A stretch of DNA of 64,000 bases from an uncultured Acidobacteriota bacterium (GCA_902826455.1 CADEEV010000008.1:62001-126000); one strand, 5' to 3'. Numbered from the stretch's first letter, positions 1 through 8,529 are shown. Translations and numbers: made by a program. The notes: a model not told the origin generated them from the sequence alone.

Positions 1-2
1 TC

Positions 3-353
3 GCGGTGGCGCGGCGCGGCGCGCTGCTCCACTACTACTCGAACGGCGTCTCCGACTTCGTCCGGAAGCATCGGGCCCTGCCTTCGTTCGATCGCTACGC
101 GAGCGGCGCCCCCGTGGAGGCCCACAAGATCGTGTGGCGGCGGATGGCGCAGGATCCGGCCTGGACGGAGGCGCGCCTGCGGGACTACTACGAGCGCCAC
201 ATCGTGTACCCCCCCGCCGAGATCCGCCGCCTGCGGGCGACCCGCCGGTTCGGCTTCTGGCCGGTGGAGCCGGCGATCGTCGAGGTCACGGCCGTCCGGG
301 ACGCCCTCCGGGAGATGGGCCTTCTGGACACGCCCGGGGCTGACGGCGGATAA
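3..353 (+). CDS. C-terminal part of an unrecognised protein (5' end outside window)
   Basis: The frame is open from the first bases of the window to a TAA at 351-353, giving about 116 residues. A GTG at position 6 could serve as a start, but the frame continues upstream and there is no room to see a ribosome binding site, so I treat it as the tail of a longer gene. The protein is rich in Arg, Tyr and Trp (YYSNGVSDF, WRRMAQDPAW, FGFWPVEP) and has no membrane segment. I do not recognise the family. It lies 23 bases before infA in the same direction. Confidence 0.55.
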   Translation, partial: AVARRGALLHYYSNGVSDFVRKHRALPSFDRYASGAPVEAHKIVWRRMAQDPAWTEARLRDYYERHIVYPPAEIRRLRATRRFGFWPVEPAIVEVTAVRDALREMGLLDTPGADGG

Positions 354-376
354 TCAGCCGTTTAACTGGAGCGTGA

Positions 377-595
377 ATGAGCAAGGAAGACCTGATCGAA
401 CTGCAGGGTGTCGTGACGGAAGTGCTGGCGGGCGGGAACTACAAGGTGAAGTGCGGAGAGAACCACGAGGTCCTGGCCCGCTTGAACGGAAAGATGCGTC
501 AGTACCGGATTCGCGTGATCGGCGGCGACCGCGTCACGGTGGGCGTTTCGCCCTACGACCTGAAGCGCGGCCTCATCACCTACCGCGCCAAGTAG
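377..595 (+). CDS. infA: Translation initiation factor IF-1 (stand-alone copy)
   Basis: 72 residues, the normal IF-1 length. IF-1 is an OB-fold protein that binds the 30S A site and helps IF-2 and IF-3 in initiation. The C-terminal signature SPYDLKRGLITYR and the segment ENHEVLARLNGKMRQ are typical. The usual LPNAMF stretch of the first strand is replaced by LAGGNYKVK. A GGAG lies six bases before the ATG. This gene sits outside the ribosomal cluster, and a second, differently diverged infA is present at 52.8 kb in the canonical place, so the genome carries two IF-1 paralogues. The next gene begins within 8 bases of the stop. Confidence 0.93.
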   Translation: MSKEDLIELQGVVTEVLAGGNYKVKCGENHEVLARLNGKMRQYRIRVIGGDRVTVGVSPYDLKRGLITYRAK

Positions 596-602
596 TTCCT
601 CC

Positions 603-1283
603 CTGCCTCGGCTTCGCGCCGTCCTCTTCGACGCCGACCAGACGCTTCTCGACTTCGACCGGGCCCAGCGAGCCGCGCTGCGGGCGACGCTCCTGGCCGC
701 AGGCCTGCCCTGGTCGCGCCGCGCCCTCGTCGACTTCCGCGCGATCAACGAGGCGCTCTGGGAGCGCTACCGCCGCAAGGAGATCGCCCAGGACGAGCTC
801 GCCGTCGAGCGCTTCCGGCAGCTGCTCCTGAGCCTGTCGGTGGCCCGGGCAGAACCTCGCCGGCTCGCGGCCTCGTTCATCAGCGAGCTGTCGCTGCGCG
901 GCGATCTCTTCCCGGGCTGCCGTGCCCTCCTGCGCGCGCTCGCGCCCCGCTTCCAGCTCGCGATCGTCACGAACGGTATCGACCGGGTCCAGCGCTCGCG
1001 CCTGCGGGTGAGCCGTCTCGACGGTTTCTTCGGGACGATCGTGACGTCGGAGGGCTGCGGCTTCGCGAAGCCCGACCCGCGCATCCTGGGCGTTGCTCTC
1101 GAAGCCCTGGACGTCGCTCCGCGCGAGGCCGTGTACGTGGGCGACGACGTGCGCGTCGACGGTCTCGCCGCGCGCCGGGCCGGCATGGGCTTCGTCTGGA
1201 TGGATCGCGCGGGCCTCCCCGCCGGAAGCCGCGCGCCTCGCCGGCGCATCGTCCATCTCTCGGAGCTGCCGGCCGTCCTATAA
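603..1283 (+). CDS. HAD-family hydrolase (YjjG/phosphoglycolate phosphatase-like)
   Basis: 226 residues if started at CTG 603. Haloacid dehalogenase-fold phosphatases attack phosphate esters through an aspartyl nucleophile. Motif I reads VLFDADQTLLDF (nucleophile D plus acid D two residues later). Motif II is IVTNG, motif III is the K of FAKPDP, and motif IV is YVGDDVRVD. A cap region of about 80 residues follows motif I, as in YjjG-type pyrimidine 5'-nucleotidases. The substrate cannot be read from sequence. The frame is open from 564, and between there and motif I there is no ATG, GTG or TTG: CTG 603, 8 bases after the infA stop, is the only plausible start, with translation probably coupled to infA. 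The 3' end carries the -10 box of the next gene. Confidence 0.85.
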   Translation: MPRLRAVLFDADQTLLDFDRAQRAALRATLLAAGLPWSRRALVDFRAINEALWERYRRKEIAQDELAVERFRQLLLSLSVARAEPRRLAASFISELSLRGDLFPGCRALLRALAPRFQLAIVTNGIDRVQRSRLRVSRLDGFFGTIVTSEGCGFAKPDPRILGVALEALDVAPREAVYVGDDVRVDGLAARRAGMGFVWMDRAGLPAGSRAPRRRIVHLSELPAVL

Positions 1284-1284
1284 T
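1279..1284 (+). promoter_or_regulatory. -10 box TATAAT six bases before a GTG start (leaderless promoter)
   Basis: A perfect TATAAT lies across the stop codon of the HAD gene and ends six bases before GTG 1291. A transcript from it would start at or within a base of the start codon. No clear -35 hexamer is seen. The same spacing occurs before 41669 (+) and 45855 (-). Confidence 0.55.
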
Positions 1285-1290
1285 CCGTTC

Positions 1291-2181
1291 GTGGACGGTC
1301 CTGCCTTCATCCCGCGGGGCGCGGCGGCGAGCCTGGTCCACTTCGAGAGCCGCATTCCCCCGCAGCATCCCTCGGCGCCCATGCTCGGACGCGAGCGGAC
1401 GGGCGTCGGCGTCGCGATCGCTCCCGATCGCGTGCTGACCGCGCACTACCTGGTGATGGGCGCGGAGCACGTGACGCTCACGGGACCCGACGGGCGCGAG
1501 CGCGGCGTCGCCCACGTCTCGGTCGATCACGAGACGGGCCTGGCGCTCCTGACGCTCGCCGGGGAGGCTCTGGCGCCGGCGCCGCTGGGGCGCTCGTCTA
1601 CGGTCGTGCCGGGAGAACCCATCTTCCTGCTCACCCGCGACGCCGAGGGCGGGCGCCGCGGCGCCTCGGGCCACGTCGCGAGCGTCGCGCCCTTCGAGAC
1701 GTTCTGGGAATACATGCTCGAGCACGCGATCCTCACGACGGTGGTGAACCCCGGCCTGGCCGGGGCGCCGCTGTTCGACGCCGCCGCGCGCCTCGTGGGC
1801 ATCGTGTCCCTCGGCCTCGCGAACGTGGGCCGCTACAGCCTGGCCATCCCGATCGATCTCTTCCTCGAGACGCGCGAGGCCCTGGAGTCCGGCATGCCGC
1901 GGCGCCGGCCCCGGGCCTGGGTCGGCTTCTTCCCTCAGCTCTTCGAGGACTCGATCCTGATCTCGGGGGTCGTTCCGGGCGGCCCCGCCGAGCGCGCGGG
2001 CGTCGCGCGCGGCGACCTGCTGCTGTCCTTCGAGGGCCGCGTCGTGGAGTCGCTGCGCGAGCTCTACCGCGAGCTCTGGCGGCGCGCCCCCGGAGAGTCG
2101 GTGAGCGTGCAGGTGCTGCGGGACCAGGCCATCCACAGCGTCTCGATCACCGCCGCCGACCGCGGCGAGTTCTTCCGCTAG
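1291..2181 (+). CDS. HtrA/Deg-like protein with PDZ domain, catalytic residues lost
   Basis: 296 residues: trypsin-like fold (about 30-200) followed by a PDZ domain (about 205-290). The fold is recognised by the strand order and by the loop NPGLAGAPLFD, which aligns with NPGNSGGPL of HtrA/DegP, so the serine is Ala157. The usual DLALL of the second catalytic region is GLALL (Gly83), and the histidine of the TNNHVV loop is shifted by one (AHYLV). All three triad positions are therefore altered. Deg proteases normally degrade or refold envelope proteins; this one more likely binds substrates or partners through PDZ. No convincing signal peptide follows the GTG start, so a cytoplasmic site is possible. 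The start was chosen because TATAAT sits six bases before GTG 1291. Its TAG shares CTAG with the stop of the next, opposite gene. Confidence 0.82.
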   Translation: MDGPAFIPRGAAASLVHFESRIPPQHPSAPMLGRERTGVGVAIAPDRVLTAHYLVMGAEHVTLTGPDGRERGVAHVSVDHETGLALLTLAGEALAPAPLGRSSTVVPGEPIFLLTRDAEGGRRGASGHVASVAPFETFWEYMLEHAILTTVVNPGLAGAPLFDAAARLVGIVSLGLANVGRYSLAIPIDLFLETREALESGMPRRRPRAWVGFFPQLFEDSILISGVVPGGPAERAGVARGDLLLSFEGRVVESLRELYRELWRRAPGESVSVQVLRDQAIHSVSITAADRGEFFR

Positions 2182-2402
2182 GCTTCCCCGTCGGGCCTGC
2201 CGCGCGCCTCGTCGATCGCGATCAGGATGTTGACGACGCCGAGGCCGCTGACGGCGCCCCGCACCAGCGGGCTCAGGAGCAGGGCGCGCAGCAGCGGCAC
2301 GGGCTGCAGCAGGTAGTTGCCGTCCCAGAAGACCGTCCAAGGGGCCACGATGAGGACGAGGCCCACGAGCAGCGAGCTGAGCACCGACAGGAAGGTCGTC
2401 AC
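2178..2402 (-). CDS. Small two-helix membrane protein
   Basis: 74 residues from a GTG start, with two hydrophobic stretches: about residues 4-24 (LSVLSSLLVGLVLIVAPW) and about 40-62, joined by a short loop. I do not recognise the family. It lies 18 bases downstream of the large TPR gene in the same direction and has no obvious Shine-Dalgarno, so it is probably translated from the same transcript. The stop overlaps the convergent HtrA-like gene by four bases. Confidence 0.6.
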   Translation of the reverse strand: MTTFLSVLSSLLVGLVLIVAPWTVFWDGNYLLQPVPLLRALLLSPLVRGAVSGLGVVNILIAIDEARGRPDGEA

Positions 2403-2420
2403 GGGGAGAAGGCGGCGGCC

Positions 2421-5400
2421 TTAGCCCAGAGCCGCCTTCAGCTCACGCACCTTGCTCGCCACGTCGCGGAAGTTCGCGTCCAGGCCGTACAGGTCGGAGT
2501 AGATCGAGAGCGCGTGGCGCACGTCGCCGTCGGCCTCGTGGGCCATCGCGAGGTCGTAGCGCAGGGCGATGTACTCCTCTTCCTTGCGCCCGGGAGCCGC
2601 GAGGCCCTTCTCGAACCACTTCACGGCCAGCTTGGGCATGCCCTTGTCCATGAAGCAGATGCCCAGCATGCTGGCGCACTCGAGGACGCGGTTCTCGTCC
2701 TTCGCGGCGAGCTGGAACTCGGCGATGGCCTCGTCGACGAGTCCCATTTCCTTGTACGCGATGCCCAGGTTGTAGCGGGTGTCGTAGTCTTCCTTGCCGA
2801 GCTGCTTGTCGACGCCCTTCTTGAACTCCTTGAAGATCTCCTCGAGGCCGCTGTCGCCGAGCTCGGTGCTCGCGTCCGGAATCGGCGGCTCCTCGACGGC
2901 GGACTGGGTGCCGAACAGGTCCTGGAGCTCCGCGCCCAGGTCGATCCCGCCCGAAGGGACCTCGGGCGGCGAGGCCACCGTGGCGACCATCGGTTCGGGC
3001 TCGGGCTGGGGCGGCGGCTCGGGTTCCGGTTCCGGTTCCGGCTCCGGCTCGGGTGCGGGCTCGGAAAGACCGAGCTCCGCGAACGGCTCGGCGGCCTCGG
3101 GCTCCGGCGACGGGATGTCGAAGTCGAGCTCGTCGGAAGCGTCGGCCTGCGAGGGCGCAGGTTCCGGTTCCGGCTCGGGTTCCGGCTCGGGCTCCGGCTC
3201 CGGAGCGGGCGGCGGCGGCTCCTCTTCCTCTTCGACGGCAGGGGGAGCGATCGGCTCCTCGTCCTCGAGGGTCGCGGCGGGCTCGTCGAGCACGATACCG
3301 AGCGCTGCGATCTTCGCGGCGATCGCCTCGTGGCCCGGGTACTTCGCCGCGATCTCGCCCAGCGCCTCGCGCGCGTCGTCGACGAAGCCCAGCGACACGT
3401 AGGATTCGACCTCGTCCAGGACCTTCTGAAGGTCCGCAGGCACTCCCGAGACCGGGGGCGGCGCGGCCTTGGGCGGCGCGACGGTGAGGGGCGCCGGAGG
3501 CGGAGGCGGCTCCGGAACGGAGACCTCTTCCTCCTCGCCGACGTTCAGCGAGAACTCGGCATCCTCGGCGGCGATGTCCACGACGGGCGGCGGCTCCGGC
3601 GCCGGAGCTTCCTCCTCGGCAGGCTCGGCTTCGTCGAGGAAGCGGTCCGGCAGGCCCTCCTCGGACGCCTCGTCGACGCCCAGGTCGAGGTTCGGGAGCT
3701 CCTCCACCTCGGCGGCCGGAGGCTCGATCCCGGCCTCGTCCACGTCCTCGGAGACGGAGATCTCCTCCTCGGGCTCGTCGAGCTCGACGGGCGGCGTCAC
3801 TTCGGCCTCGTCGGCGAGCTCCGGCTCGGGCTCCGGTTCCGGGGCGGCGGCCGGCGCTTCGACGACCGCCTCGGCGGCGGCCGGAGCCGCGGCGCGTGCG
3901 GGGACGGACTGGGGCGCCAGGGCTCGCGCCTCGTCCTCGAAGACCTCGGCGGCCGCCGCGTCGCCCGCGAGGCGGTGGATCTCGGCGAGGGCCAGGCACT
4001 GCTCCGCGGCCTTGAGGTTGAGGCCCTTCTCGCGATACACCTCGCGCAGCTCGGTGCGCGCCTCGACGTGATCGGGAAAGCGCGCGATGATCGCCTCGAA
4101 CTGGTCGCCGGCCTTGTCCACGAGGCCGTACTTGCGGAACACCTTGCCCTCGGCGAGGTGCTCGTCGATGAACTCGCGGTCCTCGTCGGTCAGGATCCCG
4201 CTCGACTCGACGCTCGGACGCTCCAGGGCCGGGGAGGCGGGCGCCGACGCGGCGGGCGCCGGCGCCGCGGCGGCGATGTCGGCCTGCTGGAACGCGGGGA
4301 ACGACGGCTCGCTGGAGCCGGCCGGCTCGCTCTCGAAGTCGATCTCCTCCATGTCCGCCTCGGCGGCGGCCGGCTGAGGGGCGGGCGGCGGAGCGGCGGG
4401 CGCGGACGCTGCGGCGCCGCCGCCGCTGCTCTGCTTCTGGCGCACGAACTCGAGCTTGGACTTGTACTGCTGGTTCTGAGGCTCCATGCCGACCAGGATC
4501 TCGAGGATGCCCGCCGCCTGCTCGAGCTGCCCGGCGTTGATGTACGCCTCGGTCAGGTTCGAGTAGGTCTGGACCACCAGGATGTCCTTCTTCAACATCC
4601 GGTAGACCTCGGCCATCTTCGACAAGGTCTTCACGTGGGTCGGCGTCTTCTGGACGATCTGCTGGAGGAGGTTCGCGGCCTTGTCGCCCTCCTTCCGCCC
4701 GAGCATGCGGTCGACGACGGGCAGGAACTCGTCGAAGGCCCCGTCGGCGTTGCCCTGGAGCAGGTGGACGCGACCCATCTGGACGTGGGTCTCGGTGTCG
4801 TTCGGGTCCTGGTCGAGCAGGCGCCTGAACAGCGCCTCCGCCTCCGCGAAGCGCTTGGCGCCCACGTAGGCCTCGCCCAGGCGGAACAGCATCGCGGAGT
4901 CGTTCGGCGACTCCTTCGCGATCTCCTCTAGGTACTGGATGGCCTTGTCGTAGTTCTTCTGGACGACGTAGATGCGCGAGAGCTCGCCCCGCAGCTTCTG
5001 GTTCTTCGAGTCGAGCTTGAGGCCCTTCTCGAGGACCTGCAGCGCCTCGACCAGGTGGCCCTTCTTCGTGAGCTCGTCGGCGATCGCGACGTGCTCGTCG
5101 ACGGCCTTCGCGGTCGAGCCGTCGCGCATGTACAGGTCGGCGAGCTTGCTGCGCACCTTGAGGTCGGCCGGGTCGATGTCGGCCATCTTCTTGAGGACGT
5201 CGCCGGCCTCGCGGGCCTTGCCGCGCTTGATGTACTCGTCGACGACGATCTGGTACTGGCTCTTGGCCTCCATCATGAGGCCCTGCTTCGAGTACAGGTC
5301 GGCGAGGTTCAGGTACGGATCGAGGGCCGCGGGATCGAGCTTGTTGATCTGCTTCCAGATCGCGATCGACTTTAGGAGGAAGCCGTCCTTCGCGTAGAAG

Positions 5401-5603
5401 TCCGCGACCTTCGCGTACTCCTCGGTCGCCTCGCGGTTCTTGTTGAGGCGGGCGTAGAGGTCCCCGATCTTCTTGATCGTGTTCCAGTCGCGCGGGTTGT
5501 CGTCGACGAGCTGGCGGTAGAGGGAGATCGCCTGGTCGAACTTGCCGGCCTTCTCGAGCTTGTCGGCGTCCTGCTTGACCTTGACGGGGTTGATCTTGGC
5601 CAC
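2421..5603 (-). CDS. Large tetratricopeptide-repeat protein with acidic Pro-Glu linkers
   Basis: 1060 residues, no signal peptide and no membrane helix. Residues 1 to about 390 form an array of about ten TPR units, a short unit near 470-560 repeats the motif, and the last 120 residues (from [17 protein letters not shown]) form another TPR block. Between them are long Ala/Pro/Glu linkers, including runs of alternating Glu-Pro. TPR arrays are scaffolds for protein-protein contacts; no enzyme domain is seen, so the job is probably assembly of a cytoplasmic complex. GTG start, with AGGGG about seven bases upstream. It is the second-to-last gene of the ffh-rnhB run, about 30 bases after rnhB. Confidence 0.85.
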   Translation of the reverse strand: MAKINPVKVKQDADKLEKAGKFDQAISLYRQLVDDNPRDWNTIKKIGDLYARLNKNREATEEYAKVADFYAKDGFLLKSIAIWKQINKLDPAALDPYLNLADLYSKQGLMMEAKSQYQIVVDEYIKRGKAREAGDVLKKMADIDPADLKVRSKLADLYMRDGSTAKAVDEHVAIADELTKKGHLVEALQVLEKGLKLDSKNQKLRGELSRIYVVQKNYDKAIQYLEEIAKESPNDSAMLFRLGEAYVGAKRFAEAEALFRRLLDQDPNDTETHVQMGRVHLLQGNADGAFDEFLPVVDRMLGRKEGDKAANLLQQIVQKTPTHVKTLSKMAEVYRMLKKDILVVQTYSNLTEAYINAGQLEQAAGILEILVGMEPQNQQYKSKLEFVRQKQSSGGGAAASAPAAPPPAPQPAAAEADMEEIDFESEPAGSSEPSFPAFQQADIAAAAPAPAASAPASPALERPSVESSGILTDEDREFIDEHLAEGKVFRKYGLVDKAGDQFEAIIARFPDHVEARTELREVYREKGLNLKAAEQCLALAEIHRLAGDAAAAEVFEDEARALAPQSVPARAAAPAAAEAVVEAPAAAPEPEPEPELADEAEVTPPVELDEPEEEISVSEDVDEAGIEPPAAEVEELPNLDLGVDEASEEGLPDRFLDEAEPAEEEAPAPEPPPVVDIAAEDAEFSLNVGEEEEVSVPEPPPPPAPLTVAPPKAAPPPVSGVPADLQKVLDEVESYVSLGFVDDAREALGEIAAKYPGHEAIAAKIAALGIVLDEPAATLEDEEPIAPPAVEEEEEPPPPAPEPEPEPEPEPEPEPAPSQADASDELDFDIPSPEPEAAEPFAELGLSEPAPEPEPEPEPEPEPPPQPEPEPMVATVASPPEVPSGGIDLGAELQDLFGTQSAVEEPPIPDASTELGDSGLEEIFKEFKKGVDKQLGKEDYDTRYNLGIAYKEMGLVDEAIAEFQLAAKDENRVLECASMLGICFMDKGMPKLAVKWFEKGLAAPGRKEEEYIALRYDLAMAHEADGDVRHALSIYSDLYGLDANFRDVASKVRELKAALG
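3018..3060. repeat. Hexanucleotide low-complexity tract encoding Glu-Pro repeats (copy 1)
   Basis: Repeated GGTTCC/GGCTCC/GGCTCG units, read on the minus strand as alternating Pro and Glu codons of the TPR protein. In-frame changes in unit number would lengthen or shorten the linker without a frameshift. Confidence 0.75.
3160..3207. repeat. Hexanucleotide low-complexity tract encoding Glu-Pro repeats (copy 2)
   Basis: A second block of the same six-base units, also in frame inside the TPR protein, separated from the first by about 100 bases of ordinary coding sequence. Confidence 0.75.
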
Positions 5604-5633
5604 TCTATCCCCTGGGTTTCCTGTTGTGAGCCC

Positions 5634-6305
5634 CTAGAATAACCACGGCTGCGTTCCCTGGAAAGAGCGCCTGTGGATCTGCGAGGGTCCCAGCCGTCTC
5701 AGGGCGTCGCGATGATCCTCGCTCGCGTAGCCCATGTTGTGCCCAAGGCCGTACCCGGGGTACTTCTCCTCGCACTCGCGCATGACCGCGTCCCGGGCGA
5801 CCTTCGCGATGATCGAGGCTGCGGCGATCGAGACGGACAACGCGTCGCCCTTGACGATCCCGCGCTGGGGGACGCGGACGTCGGGCAGCGTCACGGCATC
5901 GAGGAGGAGCAGGTCGGGGGCGAGGCTCAGGAGCTCGAGAGCGCGCCGCATGGCGAGGTAGGTCGCGCGCAGGATGTTGATGCGGTCGATCTCCTCGGGC
6001 TGCACCCAGCCGACGGCGAAGGCGACGGCGCGGCTCTCGACGCGCTCCGCGAGGCGCTCGCGCTGCAGCCGCGTCAGGCGCTTCGAGTCGTCGAGGCCCT
6101 CGGTGTCGAAGTCGTCGCCCAGGATGACGGCGGCGGCCACCACGGGGCCGCACAGGGCGCCGCGCCCGACCTCGTCGAGGCCGGCCACGCGCACGTAGCC
6201 TTCCCCGCGGGCGGCGTCCTCGAACTGGCGCGTGCAGCGCAGCTCGACGCCGTCGTGCACGAGCGGCTTGCGGCCCCGGCCGGCCTTGCGAGCGTCCGTC
6301 GCCAT
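5634..6305 (-). CDS. rnhB: Ribonuclease HII
   Basis: 223 residues. RNase HII cuts RNA in RNA-DNA hybrids and removes single ribonucleotides from DNA. The catalytic site is clear: LDEVGRGALCGPVVAAAV (first Asp-Glu pair), LLLDAVTLP (third acid), and later the GSSIIAKV-type segment AASIIAKVARD and the YPxYGLGHNMGY motif. The N-terminus carries a basic leader of about 35 residues (KAGRGRKP) before the fold. The ATG is directly preceded by AGGAGGAGG. It follows rplS by about 46 bases, the usual rplS-rnhB order. Confidence 0.96.
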   Translation of the reverse strand: MATDARKAGRGRKPLVHDGVELRCTRQFEDAARGEGYVRVAGLDEVGRGALCGPVVAAAVILGDDFDTEGLDDSKRLTRLQRERLAERVESRAVAFAVGWVQPEEIDRINILRATYLAMRRALELLSLAPDLLLLDAVTLPDVRVPQRGIVKGDALSVSIAAASIIAKVARDAVMRECEEKYPGYGLGHNMGYASEDHRDALRRLGPSQIHRRSFQGTQPWLF

Positions 6306-6351
6306 CCTCCTCCTGGCTAGAAGAACAAGACGACTAGCGGGTGCGACGGCC

Positions 6352-6741
6352 TCAGGCGTTGTCGCGCTTTTCCTTCATGCGGCTCGCCTTGCCCTTCCTG
6401 TCGCGCAGGTAGTAGAGCTTGGCCCGGCGCACCTTGGCGCGCTTCATGACCTCGATCTTCTCGATCGTCTTCGAGTGCAGGGGGAAGATGCGCTCGACGC
6501 CCTGGCCGAAGGAGACCTTGCGCACCGTCATCGTGGCCCGGGCGCCCGAGCCCCGCAGGCCGATGATGATGCCCTCGAAGACCTGCACGCGCTCGCGCTC
6601 GGTCTCCTTGGCCTTGCCTCCCTTTTCCTCCTTGACGCTCGTCTCTTTCACTTTGACGTGCACGCGCACGGTGTCGCCGGGGTCGAGGCGCGGCAGGCCC
6701 TGCTTCAGGTCGCCGGCTTCGATGGTGTCGATGGGGTTCAT
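6352..6741 (-). CDS. rplS: Large-subunit ribosomal protein bL19
   Basis: 129 residues; bL19 sits at the 30S-50S interface. Typical features: [11 protein letters not shown], the [23 protein letters not shown] core split by a few changes, [10 protein letters not shown] and the basic end [16 protein letters not shown]. Compared with the usual 115 residues there is an insertion of about 14 Lys/Glu-rich residues ([16 protein letters not shown]) in the loop between the second and third strands. It follows trmD by 10 bases. Confidence 0.96.
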   Translation of the reverse strand: MNPIDTIEAGDLKQGLPRLDPGDTVRVHVKVKETSVKEEKGGKAKETERERVQVFEGIIIGLRGSGARATMTVRKVSFGQGVERIFPLHSKTIEKIEVMKRAKVRRAKLYYLRDRKGKASRMKEKRDNA

Positions 6742-6751
6742 GCTCTTCTTC

Positions 6752-7525
6752 CTATCTCTTGCTCAGTACGGGTTCGTTCTCTTCGTGGTGCGATCCGTCC
6801 TCGAGCTCGCGCAGCAGCGCCTGGTCCTTCGCGGACAGGCGCGCCTTCGCGAGCAGGTCGGGACGCCGCTCCCGGGTGGCCCGCAGGGCCTCCCGGCGGC
6901 GGAACTGCTTGATCTTCTCGTGATCGCCCGAGAGCAGCGCCTCGGGTACGGCGCGGCCGCGGTGGAGCGCGGGCCGGGTGTAGTGGGGCCAGTCGAGCAG
7001 GCCGTCGGCGAAGGAGTCGTACACGGCCGACTCCGCGTCGCCGAGGGCGCCGGGCAGCAGGCGCACGCTCGCCTCGACCACGGCCACGGCCGCGATCTCG
7101 CCGCCGGTCAGCACGAAGTCCCCGAGGCTCAGCTCCTCGGTGGCGAGGCCCTCCCGGACGCGCTCGTCGACGCCTTCGTAGCGGCCGCACAGCAGCACCA
7201 GCCGGTCGAGCCCGGCGTAGCGCTCGGCGCTGGCCTGGTCGAAGCGGCGACCGCGCGGCGAGAGCAGCACGACCGCGTCGCGGGGCCCCGTGCCGCCGGG
7301 CAGCAGCTCCTCGACGGCGCGGTAGAACGGCTCGGCCTTCATCACCATGCCGGGTCCGCCGCCGAAGGGCGCGTCGTCGACCGTGCGGTGCTTGTCGTCG
7401 CTCCACGCGCGCAGGTCGTGGACCCGCAGGCTCGCGACGCCCTTCTCGAGGGCGCGGGCCACGATGCCCTCGGAGAGCGGCGCCCTCACGAGGTCGGGGA
7501 AGATCGTCAGGACTTCAATGCGCAA
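6752..7525 (-). CDS. trmD: tRNA (guanine-37-N1)-methyltransferase
   Basis: 257 residues from TTG 7525. TrmD is a knotted SPOUT methyltransferase that makes m1G37 in tRNAs and prevents +1 frameshifting. Visible motifs: LTIFPDLV at the N-terminus, [18 protein letters not shown], the knot [13 protein letters not shown], and [12 protein letters not shown]. The reading frame extends upstream to 7651, but those 42 residues are low-complexity and lie over rimM. The TTG gives the family N-terminus ([10 protein letters not shown]) and has GGAG about ten bases upstream. It overlaps the 3' end of rimM by 11 bases. Confidence 0.95.
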   Translation of the reverse strand: MRIEVLTIFPDLVRAPLSEGIVARALEKGVASLRVHDLRAWSDDKHRTVDDAPFGGGPGMVMKAEPFYRAVEELLPGGTGPRDAVVLLSPRGRRFDQASAERYAGLDRLVLLCGRYEGVDERVREGLATEELSLGDFVLTGGEIAAVAVVEASVRLLPGALGDAESAVYDSFADGLLDWPHYTRPALHRGRAVPEALLSGDHEKIKQFRRREALRATRERRPDLLAKARLSAKDQALLRELEDGSHHEENEPVLSKR

Positions 7526-8042
7526 CGTCGACGCTCTCCGGGATCGAGACCACGAGACGGCGCGCGGCGACGTCCACCTCGCGCAAGAACGGCTCGGCGA
7601 GGGGTACGAGGGTCTCCCCCGAGGCTCCCCGGATGACGAGGACGGTGGCACCGCCGCCCGTGTCCCAGAGGTCCTCGACGACGCCGAGCTCGGTGCCGGC
7701 CACGTCCAGGGCCCGCATGCCGAGGAGCTCGTGATGGTAGTACGAGCCCTTGGGCAGCGCGGGAAGGTCGTCGGGAGCGATGCGCAGGTCGGTGTCGCGG
7801 AAGGCTTCCGCGGCGTCGATGGAGTCGACGCCGTGGAGCTTCAGGACGAAGCGGCCCTTGTGGGGCCAGCAGGCGTCGACCGCCACCTCGCGGGGGCGGC
7901 CGTCCGAGGACGCGACGAAGGCGCGGCGCAGCGTGGTGAAGCGGTCCTCACGGTCGCTCAGGGGCAGGACGGCGATCTCCCCCTTTCGGCCCTGCGGCTT
8001 CACCATGCGGCCGATCGTCACGAACTCGGACCAGGGCTTCAA
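7515..8042 (-). CDS. rimM: 16S rRNA processing protein RimM
   Basis: 175 residues. RimM binds uS19 and helps mature the 30S head. The N-terminal domain starts FVTIGRMVKPQGRKGEIAV, the family hallmark, and the PRC-barrel C-terminal half has YYHHELLGMRALDVAG and LGVVEDLWDTGGGATVLVI. The start is TTG, overlapping the TGA of khpA by four bases (TTGA), so translation is probably coupled. Confidence 0.94.
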   Translation of the reverse strand: MKPWSEFVTIGRMVKPQGRKGEIAVLPLSDREDRFTTLRRAFVASSDGRPREVAVDACWPHKGRFVLKLHGVDSIDAAEAFRDTDLRIAPDDLPALPKGSYYHHELLGMRALDVAGTELGVVEDLWDTGGGATVLVIRGASGETLVPLAEPFLREVDVAARRLVVSIPESVDVAH

Positions 8043-8269
8043 TCCAGGATCTCCACGTCGCAGTTGGTGCCGTGCTTCTCGGCGACCGCGTCGAGGACGA
8101 TGCGCAGCGACTCGGCCGTGCGGCCGCGCCGTCCGATGACGCGACCGAGGTCGGCCGGCGCCACTTCGAGCTCGAGGAGGACTCCCTCCTCGTCGATGCT
8201 CTGGGTGACGACGACCCGGCTCGGATCGGTCACGAGGGCCCGCGCAAAGGCCTCGAGAAGTGGTTTCAC
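8039..8269 (-). CDS. khpA: KH-domain RNA-binding protein KhpA
   Basis: 76 residues, the normal KhpA (YlqC) length. A single KH domain with the GxxG-type loop [15 protein letters not shown]. In other bacteria KhpA pairs with KhpB/Jag and influences cell elongation and sRNA-mRNA contacts. The start is GTG 8269, overlapping the rpsP stop as GTGA. The rpsP-khpA-rimM-trmD order is the classical one. Confidence 0.93.
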   Translation of the reverse strand: MKPLLEAFARALVTDPSRVVVTQSIDEEGVLLELEVAPADLGRVIGRRGRTAESLRIVLDAVAEKHGTNCDVEILD

Positions 8270-8529
8270 TTCGCTTCCGTGGCCGCCGCGGGAGCCGGCG
8301 GGTTCTTCTTCAGCAGGCTGCGCACCGTGTCCGAGGGCTGCGCGCCCTTGGAGATCCAGTACTTGGCCCGCTCGCCGTCGATCTGGACGACGGCCGGGTT
8401 GCTGCGGGGATCGTAGTGGCCCAGGGTCTCGACGAAGCGCCCGTCGCGCCACGCCTTCGAATCCGCCACGACGACACGATAGTAGGGGCGCTTCGTCGAG
8501 CCCACCCTTCTCAGTCTGATAGCCAGCAT
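8266..8529 (-). CDS. rpsP: Small-subunit ribosomal protein bS16
   Basis: 87 residues, ATG start. bS16 stabilises the 16S central and 5' domains. The N-terminus [35 protein letters not shown] and [17 protein letters not shown] are diagnostic. It ends in a short Ala/Pro tail. It lies 27 bases downstream of ffh, as in many bacteria. Confidence 0.97.
   Translation of the reverse strand: MLAIRLRRVGSTKRPYYRVVVADSKAWRDGRFVETLGHYDPRSNPAVVQIDGERAKYWISKGAQPSDTVRSLLKKNPPAPAAATEAK

Noticed and set aside
2514-4931. 805-codon plus-strand frame opposite the TPR gene
   Set aside because: Leu/Arg/Gly-rich low-complexity translation without motifs; it mirrors the codon bias of the real gene.
7526-7651. N-terminal extension of trmD by 42 residues
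   Set aside because: Those residues are Ser/Arg/Pro-rich and lie over rimM; the TTG at 7525 gives the family N-terminus.
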